From positions 62,001-126,000 of the forward strand of contig CAJKMG010000004.1 of NCBI GenBank assembly GCA_905200945.1: a DNA stretch of 64,000 nucleotides. The letters run 5' to 3'. The stretch comes from an uncultured Akkermansia sp. (GTDB lineage: Bacteria; Verrucomicrobiota; Verrucomicrobiia; Verrucomicrobiales; Akkermansiaceae). The notes beneath the pieces were generated by a model. The model saw nothing but the letters and a program-made list of their open reading frames with translations. It did not search any database and was not told where the DNA came from. This document shows, one piece after another, positions 8,101-16,598 of this stretch. The first letter of the stretch is position 1; the number at the start of each line of letters is the position of its first letter. Both the position numbers and the translations under genes were made by a program.

Positions 8101-9554
8101 TCATTGACACGGAATCCCGCTTCCTGAACACCTACGTGCGCAACTGGTCCATGGTAAACGCTGCGCTTGGAACCAAGGCCCCCGCCTCCCTGAAATCCGC
8201 CATCCGGGAATTGAAAAATATTCCGGTGGAACAGGGTTGCCGCTTCAGGCTTATCAATATCGTCAACAACCGCGCCCTCCCCATCGCCAAGGCTATCATG
8301 GAGATTCCCGGGGTGGACCAGCTCACCAGGGCCACTTGCGCGGAAATGATTCTGGGCATGGATGTGCGCATTTTCTTTGAACCCAAGCGCAAGGATGATA
8401 CCCCCCAACCCGGGGAATATTCTCTGAACGTGGACGTCCAGCAGCCTCTGGGCGGCCGCGCCCTGGGGCTTCACCGTGACAAGGAACTGGAAGGAAAAGC
8501 CAACTCCGCCTATAAATATGACTTTGCCGGCATGGTGCAATTCAGCGACACGACCACCTTCACCCCCATGGAAACCATTTCCTGGACGCCCAATTCCAAA
8601 TTCGACGGCCAGTGGAACGTCTACTCCTACAAGAAAGAACTTAGCGGCCCCACCCAGCCGGGCGTGCAGAAAATGAATGCCAAAATCAAATGGCGCGTCA
8701 ATGACCTGGAGGTGGAATACGACCGCCCCATCGCCGTGGGGGGCTTTGAAGTGGGATGTGCAGAAAAGGCCCTCTCAGTCACCAACTGCAACCATCTGTG
8801 GGTGCCGGGCATCCTGATCCGGGATCACGGCAACTGGGGCTGCTCCTTCCATCTCCCGGACGGAACCTACATTTCCGCGGCCTCTCAGGGCAACCAGATA
8901 GAGGTGTACGACAAAACGGATAAAAAGAAGGAAAAAACATGGGTCTCCCCGAATGACTCCTGCCTGACTCAAGGTTCACGCTGCCTGTTCCGCGTTTCCA
9001 CGGACTGGCACGGTCTGGAATGCCGCGTGCGTGAACTGAAACTGCTGGGCAGTTCCACGGAGGAAGTAGAGGACTACAAGCTGAAAGCCTCTACCGGAGG
9101 CCGTGTGGATACGGCAAAACTGACGGACAGGGACGCTACCACCGTTGAGGAACTGGACGCTGCCCCCTCGGAAGACGAACCCCTGGTGCTGGAACTCACC
9201 CTGAAATCCCCTGCCGCCCTGCGCGCCGTGGACATCAAAATTGAAAAGGGCAGCAACCGTCTAGTCATTGAAGCCAACAAAGGCGGCAAGTGGATTCCTA
9301 TTCACTGGGGTTCCCTGGGGGCCTCCACCGCCGGCGTCAGCGATGCACAAAAAGCCATGTACGCCAATGAGCCGGAAGTGCTGCGCATGCTCCAGCTTCC
9401 GGGCAATGGATTCATCAAATGCATGCGGACGTTTGATCCCGTCACCACCAACAGGCTGCGCGTCAAACTCTTCCAGAAAGGCGGAAAAGTCCGCCTTGCG
9501 GAACTGCACGTGTACAAGGCGAACACCGCCAGAAATATGGCTCTCCGGTCTTAA
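5193..9554 (+). CDS. Very large membrane-anchored protein: kinase-N-lobe-like domain, TM, PDZ, alpha-toroid and carbohydrate-binding-like domains
   Basis: A 1453-residue protein of unknown function. Residues about 8-110 resemble the N-lobe of a bacterial Ser/Thr kinase: GYLIQSL, then LLREFCPQGLAVRD at 42-55, close to the IKEFLPxDLAVRD strand of one kinase group, but no catalytic loop or C-lobe follows. A single membrane span (about 151-171) is followed by a long Ala/Pro/Glu/Lys-rich linker to about residue 315. The outside part has a PDZ-like segment near 400-435 (VIEGSPAEKYVKEGDLILGI), an NPCBM-like segment near 500-600, an alpha/alpha-toroid-like region from about 640 (YDTGWAGLALMATGNPKYD), and a discoidin-like C-terminus. 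I recall similar central regions being labelled DUF6288, but could not check. It shares its N-terminal plan with the gene at 17440. Confidence 0.75.
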   Translation: MEHTPPLPSGFNINGYLIQSLKQTEPLCHVYYASDSDHVPYLLREFCPQGLAVRDPESGKLRYPENTDIEREVLPLKNDFEAQFRTGSLGEIPALGTLYLAYAIPGGHAAAQPASGPPLQRDQRTLATPGTAGAAPVHAASLPQPRKKKNSAGIWILILLLLGGACGTYYYTRNPAEKSVSPQETAAPQSTREKKGAARPEKKTALPAVKAETSAKQENAAPPSPSGPAEQPANIPPAISSGERNEDVPGALEEKSAATPAQPDENSSTPADDAADGKQPEPQQPANREESQEGQTAAKPAPVVRPRGKAARQTTNMGDVNAYVKKFAKPMPLNQWRKQYAELYTSWFGNSEEVAKGWITTFGPLGFRARGLDASWPDTNFRGFFPKTMLDPNGEPVANLYTVTQVIEGSPAEKYVKEGDLILGIDGHPFKTSQSLDVLYGPYQHQNRRGLDMHAGLLVDKAEGAGKITLNIIPAESVEKIQGIQPLWKEVFREERAKKPVSLSIPVKGGQQVRLRVDDGGNGIGSDGFEWSDLRLEGPGGTVPLTKAQQYTVGYGEARYDAKSKIWQAHAVSSLVFDIPRGDWNLKGTGTPRWSASVGVTVQVGGSSALPDAVKKYVKNVTFKIPQLGSYALGFPKNCAKSKAVVHMMSEWLAAQQREDGSWERPGGYCGNHYDTGWAGLALMATGNPKYDPAIKKAAQYIAFSGSQCWWAVPQASAGIFLCEYWLRYRDNSVLPAIRNGVQRMKNEVLYGDFVTGHGIHPGYRGTGVSIGGSHMCLFLALASKTPARTEDGVLDKMMDHAQSICPTGMGPYGRMTETFTFEPNRECGGTYSGRHGPYYIASLICGGPELYTKNSRIMYGEGPIGGCDQGHSSETLSIMWALPAYWRTNPEAYYKNMEAFRWKLTLLRPFDGGMMQNPNRLELMTADSVIGTYIRTSIWITALCAERQNLAITGKPEFQAKTFRKVPPVIDTESRFLNTYVRNWSMVNAALGTKAPASLKSAIRELKNIPVEQGCRFRLINIVNNRALPIAKAIMEIPGVDQLTRATCAEMILGMDVRIFFEPKRKDDTPQPGEYSLNVDVQQPLGGRALGLHRDKELEGKANSAYKYDFAGMVQFSDTTTFTPMETISWTPNSKFDGQWNVYSYKKELSGPTQPGVQKMNAKIKWRVNDLEVEYDRPIAVGGFEVGCAEKALSVTNCNHLWVPGILIRDHGNWGCSFHLPDGTYISAASQGNQIEVYDKTDKKKEKTWVSPNDSCLTQGSRCLFRVSTDWHGLECRVRELKLLGSSTEEVEDYKLKASTGGRVDTAKLTDRDATTVEELDAAPSEDEPLVLELTLKSPAALRAVDIKIEKGSNRLVIEANKGGKWIPIHWGSLGASTAGVSDAQKAMYANEPEVLRMLQLPGNGFIKCMRTFDPVTTNRLRVKLFQKGGKVRLAELHVYKANTARNMALRS

Positions 9555-9601
9555 GCAGCTTCCACCTGCAGCAGGGATAACAAAAAAAGCCTTGTAATAA
9601 G

Positions 9602-9663
9602 AGAATCCCGGCAGAGGGGTGCAATGTCCGCCGCCCTGCCGGGAAAACCGGGCGATTCTTTTT
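9602..9663 (+). terminator. Probable terminator after the large 5193-9554 gene
   Basis: TCCCGGCAG at 9606-9614 pairs with CTGCCGGGA at 9636-9644, and AGAATC/GATTCT (9602-9607, 9654-9659) can close an outer stem. A T run (9658-9663) follows. It is a less regular structure than a classic hairpin. Confidence 0.55.
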
Positions 9664-9720
9664 AAGGACGGCGGGAATTACCTGCCCCATGACAGGGCAG
9701 CCTCCCAAACTTCTTGCCTA

Positions 9721-9749
9721 TTGACACCCCTCCGCGCCTGTCCTATATT
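9721..9749 (+). promoter_or_regulatory. Sigma70-type promoter of the GH16 gene, almost leaderless
   Basis: TTGACA at 9721-9726 and TATATT at 9744-9749 are separated by exactly 17 bases. The ATG of the GH16 gene is at 9758, only 8 bases after the -10 box, so transcription would begin within about two bases of the start codon. No ribosome binding site could fit in such a leader. Confidence 0.75.
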
Positions 9750-9757
9750 CCCTTATT

Positions 9758-10717
9758 ATGTTCATCAGAACAACGCTCCTTCTTCCTATCCTCTTTCTCT
9801 CGCTTTCAGGATCTTCCGTCATGGCGGCGACACCCTGGGCATCCGACAGGAACTGGGAACTCGTTTTTGAAGACGACTTTGACGGCTCATCTCTGAACGC
9901 ACACAACTGGAGCCGCATTGATTACGTAGGCTATAACGCCCCGGACTGGCGCAAGTACCAATCCCGGGACGAAAGCCTTGTGGAATTCCGGGAAAAGGAC
10001 GGCAACTCCGCCATGACCCTGTGGGGAAAATACGGGGACTATACCACTCAAACCAACCAGACCGCCCCGGCCAAGACATACGCCTGCGGAGGGGTCTATT
10101 CCCTGAAAACCTTCTCCTTCCAATACGGCTACGTAGAAGTCCGCGCCAGATTCGACTGCGTGCAGGGCGTCTGGCCGGCCATCTGGATGATGCCCAAATC
10201 CGACAGCATAGGCTGGCCTGTCGGAGGGGAAATTGACATCATGGAACACCTGAATTACGAGGGCCGTGTTTACCAGACAATCCACTGGTCGCAAAACGGC
10301 GTTCCCAACCAGGACAAATCCCAGGGGGTCACCCCCGGCTGGAGTGACGGAGCCGAAAAAGCAAACTGGCATACCTATGGGATGGAATGGACGGAAGAAG
10401 GCATCACCTTTTACGTGGATGGAAAAGTAACCGGTTCATTCAAAAAACCCGATAACGCAAACTGGCCCTTTGACAAGGAAGGAAACGAATTTTACCTGAT
10501 CATTGACCAGCAGATTGGAGGCAATTGGGTGGAAAATGCAGGCGTTAATAAAGGAATTGACCAAAATACGCTGGCCAATTCCGGAGCCGCATTCGACATT
10601 GACTATGTCAAAGTCTATTCCTCAAACATCTACAACCACCTCATTCCGGAACCCGCCGCGGCTGCCCTGGGCTTGTTTGGAGCGGCCTTGCTGGCGGCTC
10701 GCCGCAAAAGAAGCTGA
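9758..10717 (+). CDS. GH16 family endo-glycosidase with PEP-CTERM tail
   Basis: A 319-residue secreted glycoside hydrolase. A signal peptide (MFIRTTLLLPILFLSLSGSS, cut near VMA-AT) leads into a GH16 beta-jelly-roll: WELVFEDDFDGSSLNAHNW near the start, GYVEVRARFDCVQGVWPAIW, the catalytic EIDIMEH (ExDxxE, nucleophile and acid/base glutamates), then NWHTYGMEWTEEGITFYVDG. The C-terminus carries IPEPAAAALGLFGAALLAARRKRS, a PEP-CTERM signal. Family members cut beta-1,3 or beta-1,4 bonds in laminarin, agar-type polymers or mucin O-glycan poly-LacNAc chains; GH16 O-glycanases are known from Akkermansia, so mucin is a plausible substrate, but the exact target is inferred. It has its own strong promoter. 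Confidence 0.92.
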   Translation: MFIRTTLLLPILFLSLSGSSVMAATPWASDRNWELVFEDDFDGSSLNAHNWSRIDYVGYNAPDWRKYQSRDESLVEFREKDGNSAMTLWGKYGDYTTQTNQTAPAKTYACGGVYSLKTFSFQYGYVEVRARFDCVQGVWPAIWMMPKSDSIGWPVGGEIDIMEHLNYEGRVYQTIHWSQNGVPNQDKSQGVTPGWSDGAEKANWHTYGMEWTEEGITFYVDGKVTGSFKKPDNANWPFDKEGNEFYLIIDQQIGGNWVENAGVNKGIDQNTLANSGAAFDIDYVKVYSSNIYNHLIPEPAAAALGLFGAALLAARRKRS

Positions 10718-10896
10718 TCGCCCACACACCTTTTCCTTTTGTTCCTCCCTGCCGCGGGAATAAATTTTCCGCGCCGTCTCCGGTTGCTTCCGGGCGGCTT
10801 CCGTAAAGTTTCATCATCGGGCGGAGTATGAAAAGCAAAGCCGCCTCATGCCACGCGTATTTCGCATCATTCGAATCTTCTCTATATATAAAAGCG

Positions 10897-13800
10897 TCAC
10901 TTAATGACGATGTCCATCAGTTTCTTGTAACTGTCCACTACGTCATAGACCACATTTCCATTGCTGATAGCCCTGAAATGCTCCCGCGCGCAGTGAATCT
11001 TGGCCTGCTCAATCAGACGGAGCTGCATAGAGGACATAGAGCCTTTGGTTTCCGCCACGAAGTAAATGTGCTTCACAGTGCCTTCGTAGAATGCAATCGC
11101 CCAGTCCGGATTATACTTACCAACAGGAGTGGAAATGTAGAATCCATCCGGCAACTTCACATATACTGCGACATCCTTATTGGTGTCGAGGTCGGTTGCA
11201 AAGTCACGCTCGTTGGTAGAGTCGTAAACGATATGGTCATACAGGTGGCGGTTCGCCTTCATTGCGTTCAAGCCCAGCTTGCCCTTGATGGTAGGCTCGG
11301 TGAAAATATCTGTGCCATAACGCTCATCCAGAACATCGTAGGTAATATGCTCAATGACGGCGGTTGCTTTTTCGTCATTGATAAGGGCAGCAGCCTTGAT
11401 GATGAATTCTTCCGGGTTGTCCTTGAACTGATTGAACACAGACGGCTGAATACCCTTTAGAATGGCAATGACAGCCTTGCGGGTGAGTCCAGTTTCATCT
11501 ACCAATTTGCCGACCAGGTCATACTTCACATTACTGCTTGCGTGAATGGTTGCACCGTAAGTTCCGGATTCCTCTTTCACAAAGGATGCACCGCTTTCCA
11601 GCTCAGCCTTGGACTTAATCTGCTCCATAGCGCCCGTTTCTACCTTAAAGTAAATCTTAGATACACGAAGTTTTCTATCCAACGCATCAATGGACTTACG
11701 CACCAGTTCATCTGTATCGAAATCAACCACATAAACGCTCTTGGCATTGATTCTGTTCCACAATGCCTTGAACTCCGGCATTGCGAGTTTGTCCTCGTCC
11801 ACGGTGAGTTCCACATTATTGCTGCGAGCGTTTTCGGGTTGCATTGCCTTGGCGTCATAGATGGAGTCTATGATACCGATAACGCTTTCGGCAGAACCTG
11901 CAACCTCATCCGTCAACTTGATTTCGCCATTTGCCTTATCTTCGTAATACTTGTCGGTCAGCGAGCCTTGCTTGTCAATGTAGCCTTCCATACGCATACC
12001 CAGCCAAATTTCTCTGGCAACATCCTCAGTGATAACATCGGTGCTGCCCTGGGCATCGGTAATAGTCCTGCCCATAAAGAGTTCCGGCGTAACTGCCTTT
12101 GGACGGTTTGCAACGGCATCAGCAAGTTCGGACTGAAGTCCCTTTGCGAAACTGTCATAGCTTTCGCTGGCGATAACGGTCAACACATTGATGTTGTGAA
12201 CATCGTTTCCGAGAACGCCGGAATCCATACGCTCACCGTCCTGGTTGACGCACAGACGCAGACCACGACCAACTTCCTGGCGTTTTCTCACATCAGAGCC
12301 GGACTGTTTCAGCGTACAGATCTGGAATACATTCGGGTTATCCCAACCTTCACGCAGAGCGGAGTGAGAGAAAATAAAACGCACAGGCGAACGCTTCGGA
12401 TTGCGGTCAAGGAGCAGTTCCTTGTTTTTCATAATCAAATCGTAAGCGTCAATATCGTCCGAGGTGGTTTCCTTCTTTGCCAACTTACAGTCTATCATCT
12501 TGCCTTTCTTGTCCACGGAGAAGTAACCTGCGTGGGTTGCGGAAGGCTTGATGGAATTCAAATACTTAATGTATTCGTCCTTGCCGATGACAGACTGGAG
12601 GTTTCCGATAATATCGGTGTATTCCTCCTCAAACATTTTTGCGTAGATGCCGTTACCAGACTGTCCGGCTGCATCGTACACCTTGTACTTGGCAACCTCA
12701 TCAATGAAGAACAGGGACAGCACCTTGATGCCCTTATAGAACAACTGGCGCTCACGCTGAATGTGAGAGAGGATGGTTTCACGAATCTGAATACGGCGAA
12801 GCTGGTTTTCATCCACCTTGCCGATAACATCACCTGCGTACAGCTTGATGCCGTTGAGGAACTCAATGGAGTCGTCTCTGCCGTCAATGTGCTTAACGAC
12901 AAAATTGTTCTTGTATTCCTCCATGTGGCCGGAATGATCGTAAAGATTAAATCCCTCTGCTACAGTACGGCTTACTTTACGGATACCGCTTGCGCCCTTC
13001 ATATCGAACTGAATGGTTGCGGTAGGGGCCTTCTTGGAAAGGTTGATGCTCATCAAACGGCGAATACCTTGTTCACGTCCGTCCTGGGTGAGGTTTTCCC
13101 CCTTGTTGTGAGTCAATTCCGCATATTTTTGAATCTTACTTGGAAAGATGTAATGGGATGGAGTGTAGATAGACAGACACAACAGCATCAGTTGGGCATA
13201 AATTTCATCATAGTTGATAGCACGCTTCAAATCGGTGAGGCATGGCCGCCTGGAAACTGGCGGCAGCCTTTCCGGGAACTTTCCGATTTCTGCGGAGTTG
13301 TAATATTTTTCAATGTGCTTTCTGGATCTGGCGATGGTAACGCTGTCCAGAACTTCAAAGAAGTCAAAATCAAGGGTGCGGAGCAGCGCGTCTGTGGAGC
13401 GTTCCTCTGCGGGGAGTTTACCCCAGGCATTGAACGCCTTTTGCGCCTGCTTGAAAATATCCTCAATAGATTTCCTGGTGTTCAGCTTGGAATTGATATT
13501 CTCGGAGTCGCCCTCATAGGCAATGGCAAGCTGATTTTTTAAGTCCACAAAGCGGTTGTTGACCGGAGTAGCGGAAAGCATCAGTACTTTGGTTTTTACG
13601 CCGGAGCGGATAACCTTGTCCATCAACTTTACATAGCGGTTCTCCACAGTGTTGCTGTGTGTGCCGATGCCGTTTCGGAAGTTGTGGCTTTCATCAATAA
13701 CAACCAGGTCATAGTTACCCCAATTCAGGCGGTCCAGGTCAAGACCGTTGGAAGTGCCGTGACTACGAGAAAGGTCTGTGTGGAACAGAACATCGTAATT

Positions 13801-14772
13801 CAAGCGGTCAGAGGCAATGGGGTTATTCACATAGTTATCTTTATATGTATTCCAGTTCTCGGCCAGTTTTTTCGGGCAAAGAACAAGAACGGACCTGTTT
13901 CTATTTTCATAGTATTTCACAACAGCCAACGCTGTGAATGTTTTGCCAAGACCAACGCTGTCTGCCAAAATGCAGCCGTTGTATTTTTCCAGTTTGTTGA
14001 TGATGGCGAGAACGGCATCACGCTGGAAGTCATACAGCATGGACCAAATCTTGCTCTCCTTGAATCCGGTAGCCTCATTCGGCAGTTCATCCTCGGAAAT
14101 ATCATCCAGGAATTCACTGAATACATGGTACAGAGTCATGAAGTAGATGAATTCCGGAGCGTTCTCGTTATAGGCACTACTGATGTTTTCGATGATTTCC
14201 TCGGTAACATCCTGCATCTTGGACTTGTCGTTCCACAAGGACTCAAACAACTGCATATACTGTGTGGAGAACGGCGCCTCCATGCGGTTTACCATGTTGT
14301 AGCTGTTGTTACCACGCTCACAGCCAATGTCAACGGTAGTGAAACCGCCCAACGGCATATAGGCAACCTGCTCCGCAGGAGCGTTAATCGTCATAAAGCC
14401 ACCCATGTTTTCGCCTGTGATATTGGATTTGAAGGTTGCTTTCTTACGAATCCAATCAGCACATTCTCTTGCGATGGCTTTCTGTGTCATTTCGTTGCGG
14501 AGCTTGATTTCGAATTCCGTACCGTACAAACTGGTCTCACGGGAGAGCCTTGGGATATAGAATTCACGCTTTGCCCTGGAAGCCTTCTCTGTAGTAAAAG
14601 TCGGAGAGGTAAAAATGAAGCGGAACTCATCAACAGAATCAAGCTGCTTTTTCAGTTCTTTATAGGCATACATAGAGAAGCAGGCGGCCGCTACAGAAAC
14701 CCTGCTGCCCCTGGAAATGGTAGTGAGCATATCATCTCTTACAATCTCCCGTATATTGTCATAAATTTTCAT
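10897..14772 (-). CDS. PLD-like / DEAD-box helicase / PD-(D/E)XK nuclease fusion, restriction- or defence-type
   Basis: About 1291 residues. The N-terminal ~200 residues resemble the phospholipase-D-like module found before some SNF2 helicases (SRVSVAAACFSMYAYKELKK), without clear HKD motifs. The helicase core has Walker A ADSVGLGKTF near residue 268, Walker B VIDESHNF near 357, motif III SATPVNNR near 400, and motif VI QEVGRGLRL near 835; the second half (ALREGWDNPNVFQICTL) is of type III restriction Res type. Near the end, NPDWAI and FVAETKGS (about 1240) give the D...ExK pattern of a PD-(D/E)XK nuclease. The start at 14772 is preferred (weak AGAAAG upstream); an ATG at 14802 is in frame. 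G+C is visibly below its neighbours and no methyltransferase is nearby, suggesting transfer. Confidence 0.85.
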   Translation of the reverse strand: MKIYDNIREIVRDDMLTTISRGSRVSVAAACFSMYAYKELKKQLDSVDEFRFIFTSPTFTTEKASRAKREFYIPRLSRETSLYGTEFEIKLRNEMTQKAIARECADWIRKKATFKSNITGENMGGFMTINAPAEQVAYMPLGGFTTVDIGCERGNNSYNMVNRMEAPFSTQYMQLFESLWNDKSKMQDVTEEIIENISSAYNENAPEFIYFMTLYHVFSEFLDDISEDELPNEATGFKESKIWSMLYDFQRDAVLAIINKLEKYNGCILADSVGLGKTFTALAVVKYYENRNRSVLVLCPKKLAENWNTYKDNYVNNPIASDRLNYDVLFHTDLSRSHGTSNGLDLDRLNWGNYDLVVIDESHNFRNGIGTHSNTVENRYVKLMDKVIRSGVKTKVLMLSATPVNNRFVDLKNQLAIAYEGDSENINSKLNTRKSIEDIFKQAQKAFNAWGKLPAEERSTDALLRTLDFDFFEVLDSVTIARSRKHIEKYYNSAEIGKFPERLPPVSRRPCLTDLKRAINYDEIYAQLMLLCLSIYTPSHYIFPSKIQKYAELTHNKGENLTQDGREQGIRRLMSINLSKKAPTATIQFDMKGASGIRKVSRTVAEGFNLYDHSGHMEEYKNNFVVKHIDGRDDSIEFLNGIKLYAGDVIGKVDENQLRRIQIRETILSHIQRERQLFYKGIKVLSLFFIDEVAKYKVYDAAGQSGNGIYAKMFEEEYTDIIGNLQSVIGKDEYIKYLNSIKPSATHAGYFSVDKKGKMIDCKLAKKETTSDDIDAYDLIMKNKELLLDRNPKRSPVRFIFSHSALREGWDNPNVFQICTLKQSGSDVRKRQEVGRGLRLCVNQDGERMDSGVLGNDVHNINVLTVIASESYDSFAKGLQSELADAVANRPKAVTPELFMGRTITDAQGSTDVITEDVAREIWLGMRMEGYIDKQGSLTDKYYEDKANGEIKLTDEVAGSAESVIGIIDSIYDAKAMQPENARSNNVELTVDEDKLAMPEFKALWNRINAKSVYVVDFDTDELVRKSIDALDRKLRVSKIYFKVETGAMEQIKSKAELESGASFVKEESGTYGATIHASSNVKYDLVGKLVDETGLTRKAVIAILKGIQPSVFNQFKDNPEEFIIKAAALINDEKATAVIEHITYDVLDERYGTDIFTEPTIKGKLGLNAMKANRHLYDHIVYDSTNERDFATDLDTNKDVAVYVKLPDGFYISTPVGKYNPDWAIAFYEGTVKHIYFVAETKGSMSSMQLRLIEQAKIHCAREHFRAISNGNVVYDVVDSYKKLMDIVIK

Positions 14773-14790
14773 TGATTGACTTTCTTTCTG

Positions 14791-14804
14791 GGATGATATC
14801 ATCC
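14791..14804. promoter_or_regulatory. 14-bp perfect palindrome before the helicase-nuclease gene
   Basis: GGATGATATCATCC is fully self-complementary and lies 19 bases upstream of the preferred start codon at 14772 on the minus strand. It is a possible operator for the gene. It also contains the alternative ATG at 14802. Confidence 0.45.
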
Positions 14805-14816
14805 TTGACGTTCACA

Positions 14817-15884
14817 TCAATACTCCAGAACTGGAGATGAAGGCAGATGTTCTCCACCTCCGCCCTTTTCTTCCAGACGGCACAGGGCCTCCGCACGGCG
14901 GAGGCAGGAATCCCATAGGGAAGCCTTTTCCGGAAACGGGAAACACAGGGAGTCGCTCAGCTTTTCCACCCGTTTGAAAGAATCCTCCCGGTCATAGGCG
15001 TTCAAACCTTCCAGACGTGAAGCCAGCCCATCCAGCCAGGGAAGAGGTTCATGACAAATCAGAGGCAGATCGCATCCGGCTTTCAGCGACAGGAAAGCGG
15101 CGTCATCCGGGGAATACTGCGCCGCAATCGCCCCCATGCACAAATCATCCGTAAACACCACGCCCCGGAAACCGAGGCGGTCACGCAGAAGCCCCCTGAT
15201 CACCCGTTCGGACAAAGTGGCGGGATAATCGGGATCAATCCGAGGCAGCATGATATGGGCGGACATGATGGAGGACAATGCAGGACACAGAGCCAGAAAA
15301 GGCAGCAGATCCGTCTTGAACAGCTCCCGTTCATCCAGGCCGATCGCAGGAAGGCTGAAATGGGGATCCGCCAGGGCGCGCCCCATGCCGGGAAAATGTT
15401 TGCCGCAGCTCTGCACGCCTCCCCGGCGCAGGTTGGAGGCGTAAACGCCGCCACGTGAAATAACGTCCTGCGCATTGTCTCCCCAGCAGCGGCCGGGAAG
15501 CGCGTTGGCTGCGGACGGATCATGGCAGATATCCAGCACCGGGGCAAAATTCAGGTTCACCCCCAGGTAGCGGAGAGCCAGAGCCGTCACCGCGCCCAGT
15601 TCCACCATGCCGTCAACCGAGCCGAGTCGGGCCAGTGAAGCCGGGGAGGGCAAGTTCAAGCCCAGGGAAGCGGTGCGCACCACCCTCCCCCCCTCCTGAT
15701 CCACGGCAATGACAGGATGGTGGAGGCACAGTTTCCGCAATGTTCCCGTCAGCCTGCGCACCTGCTCCACGGAATCAATATTCCTGGAAAACAGAATGAA
15801 ACCGGCCGGCTGCAAACGCCGGATGGCAGACTCTTCCTCCGCGCCCACTTCATGGCCGCTTATGCCGATCAGGGCCGGGAGCAT
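14817..15884 (-). CDS. nagZ: Beta-N-acetylhexosaminidase, GH3 family
   Basis: A 355-residue cytoplasmic enzyme that removes GlcNAc from anhydro-muropeptides during cell-wall recycling. Family motifs: GFILFSRNI near the start, VDQEGGRVVR, KHFPGMGRALADPHFSLP (the NagZ loop with its Asp-His dyad) and VFTDDLCMGAI containing the nucleophile aspartate. The start at 15884 (MLPALIGISGHEV) is chosen because it removes 52 residues overlapping pyrE and lies 13 bases after the pyrE stop. No signal peptide, as expected for the recycling enzyme. It forms a minus-strand pair with pyrE. The following gene is the foreign-looking helicase, which begins only 44 bases after the nagZ stop. Confidence 0.9.
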   Translation of the reverse strand: MLPALIGISGHEVGAEEESAIRRLQPAGFILFSRNIDSVEQVRRLTGTLRKLCLHHPVIAVDQEGGRVVRTASLGLNLPSPASLARLGSVDGMVELGAVTALALRYLGVNLNFAPVLDICHDPSAANALPGRCWGDNAQDVISRGGVYASNLRRGGVQSCGKHFPGMGRALADPHFSLPAIGLDERELFKTDLLPFLALCPALSSIMSAHIMLPRIDPDYPATLSERVIRGLLRDRLGFRGVVFTDDLCMGAIAAQYSPDDAAFLSLKAGCDLPLICHEPLPWLDGLASRLEGLNAYDREDSFKRVEKLSDSLCFPFPEKASLWDSCLRRAEALCRLEEKGGGGEHLPSSPVLEY

Positions 15885-15897
15885 GAACGGAAAAGGA

Positions 15898-16467
15898 TTA
15901 ACGGCCCAACAGGGAAGTCCTGGTGTACAGCGGGTAAACGGGAATGCCGCGTTCCTCAATCGCCTGGCGGCCGCCTTCCTCGCGGTCCAGCAGCACCAGG
16001 GCGGCTGCCACCCTGCCCCCTTCCGCCTCAATGGCGTCAATAGCCTTTAATGTGGAACCGCCCGTCGTAATGACGTCATCCACCACGACTACGGTATCCC
16101 CGGCCTGGAAATTACCCTCAATGCGGCGGCCTCGTCCATGATCCTTAGGCTCTTTGCGCACGGTGAACACCTGAAGTTTCTTTTCCGCCCCTTCCAGAGC
16201 GCTGGTCATGCCGACGGCCAGGGAAATGGGGTCCGCCCCCATGGTCATGCCGCCGATGGCCGCCACCTCCGGGAAACGGGGCAAAATATCCTCCTTCACC
16301 AGCTTCCAGCCCAGAGAGCCCACCAGAGTGGCTCCTACGGGGTCCAGGGCTGTCATGCGGCAGTCCACATACAAGTCGGACACCTTGCCGGAAGCAAGCG
16401 TAAAGGTTCCCGTACGCACGGATTTTTCCAACAGAATGCTTTTAAGAAGATCGTATTGTTCGCTCAT
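15898..16467 (-). CDS. pyrE: Orotate phosphoribosyltransferase
   Basis: Transfers ribose-5-phosphate from PRPP to orotate in pyrimidine synthesis. The 189-residue length is normal. The PRPP-binding signature VVVVDDVITTGGSTLKAID is clear, and the N-terminal FTLASGKVSDLYVDCRM matches the orotate-side strand of the family. The start at 16467 (MSEQYDLLKSILL) is preferred to an upstream ATG at 16572, whose extra residues do not resemble PyrE. nagZ follows 13 bases downstream. Confidence 0.95.
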   Translation of the reverse strand: MSEQYDLLKSILLEKSVRTGTFTLASGKVSDLYVDCRMTALDPVGATLVGSLGWKLVKEDILPRFPEVAAIGGMTMGADPISLAVGMTSALEGAEKKLQVFTVRKEPKDHGRGRRIEGNFQAGDTVVVVDDVITTGGSTLKAIDAIEAEGGRVAAALVLLDREEGGRQAIEERGIPVYPLYTRTSLLGR

Positions 16468-16546
16468 GAAAACAGGGATGAATGAAGTGGTCCGCCGTGT
16501 ATAACAGATACCTTTGGAATAAGCAACGGATAACAGCATGCAAATC

Positions 16547-16575
16547 TTGACAAAAAGGCGGACAGGCCCCATAAC
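16547..16575 (+). promoter_or_regulatory. Candidate promoter of the L,D-transpeptidase gene
   Basis: TTGACA at 16547-16552 and CATAAC at 16570-16575 are spaced by 17 bases, ahead of the ATG at 16599. The -35 box is perfect, the -10 box only fair. Confidence 0.5.
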
Positions 16576-16598
16576 CTGCCTGACATTTTCCCGTTCCC

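Noticed and set aside
11542..13542. 666-codon open frame on the plus strand inside the helicase gene
   Set aside because: The minus-strand frame has all helicase motifs in order; the plus frame matches nothing.
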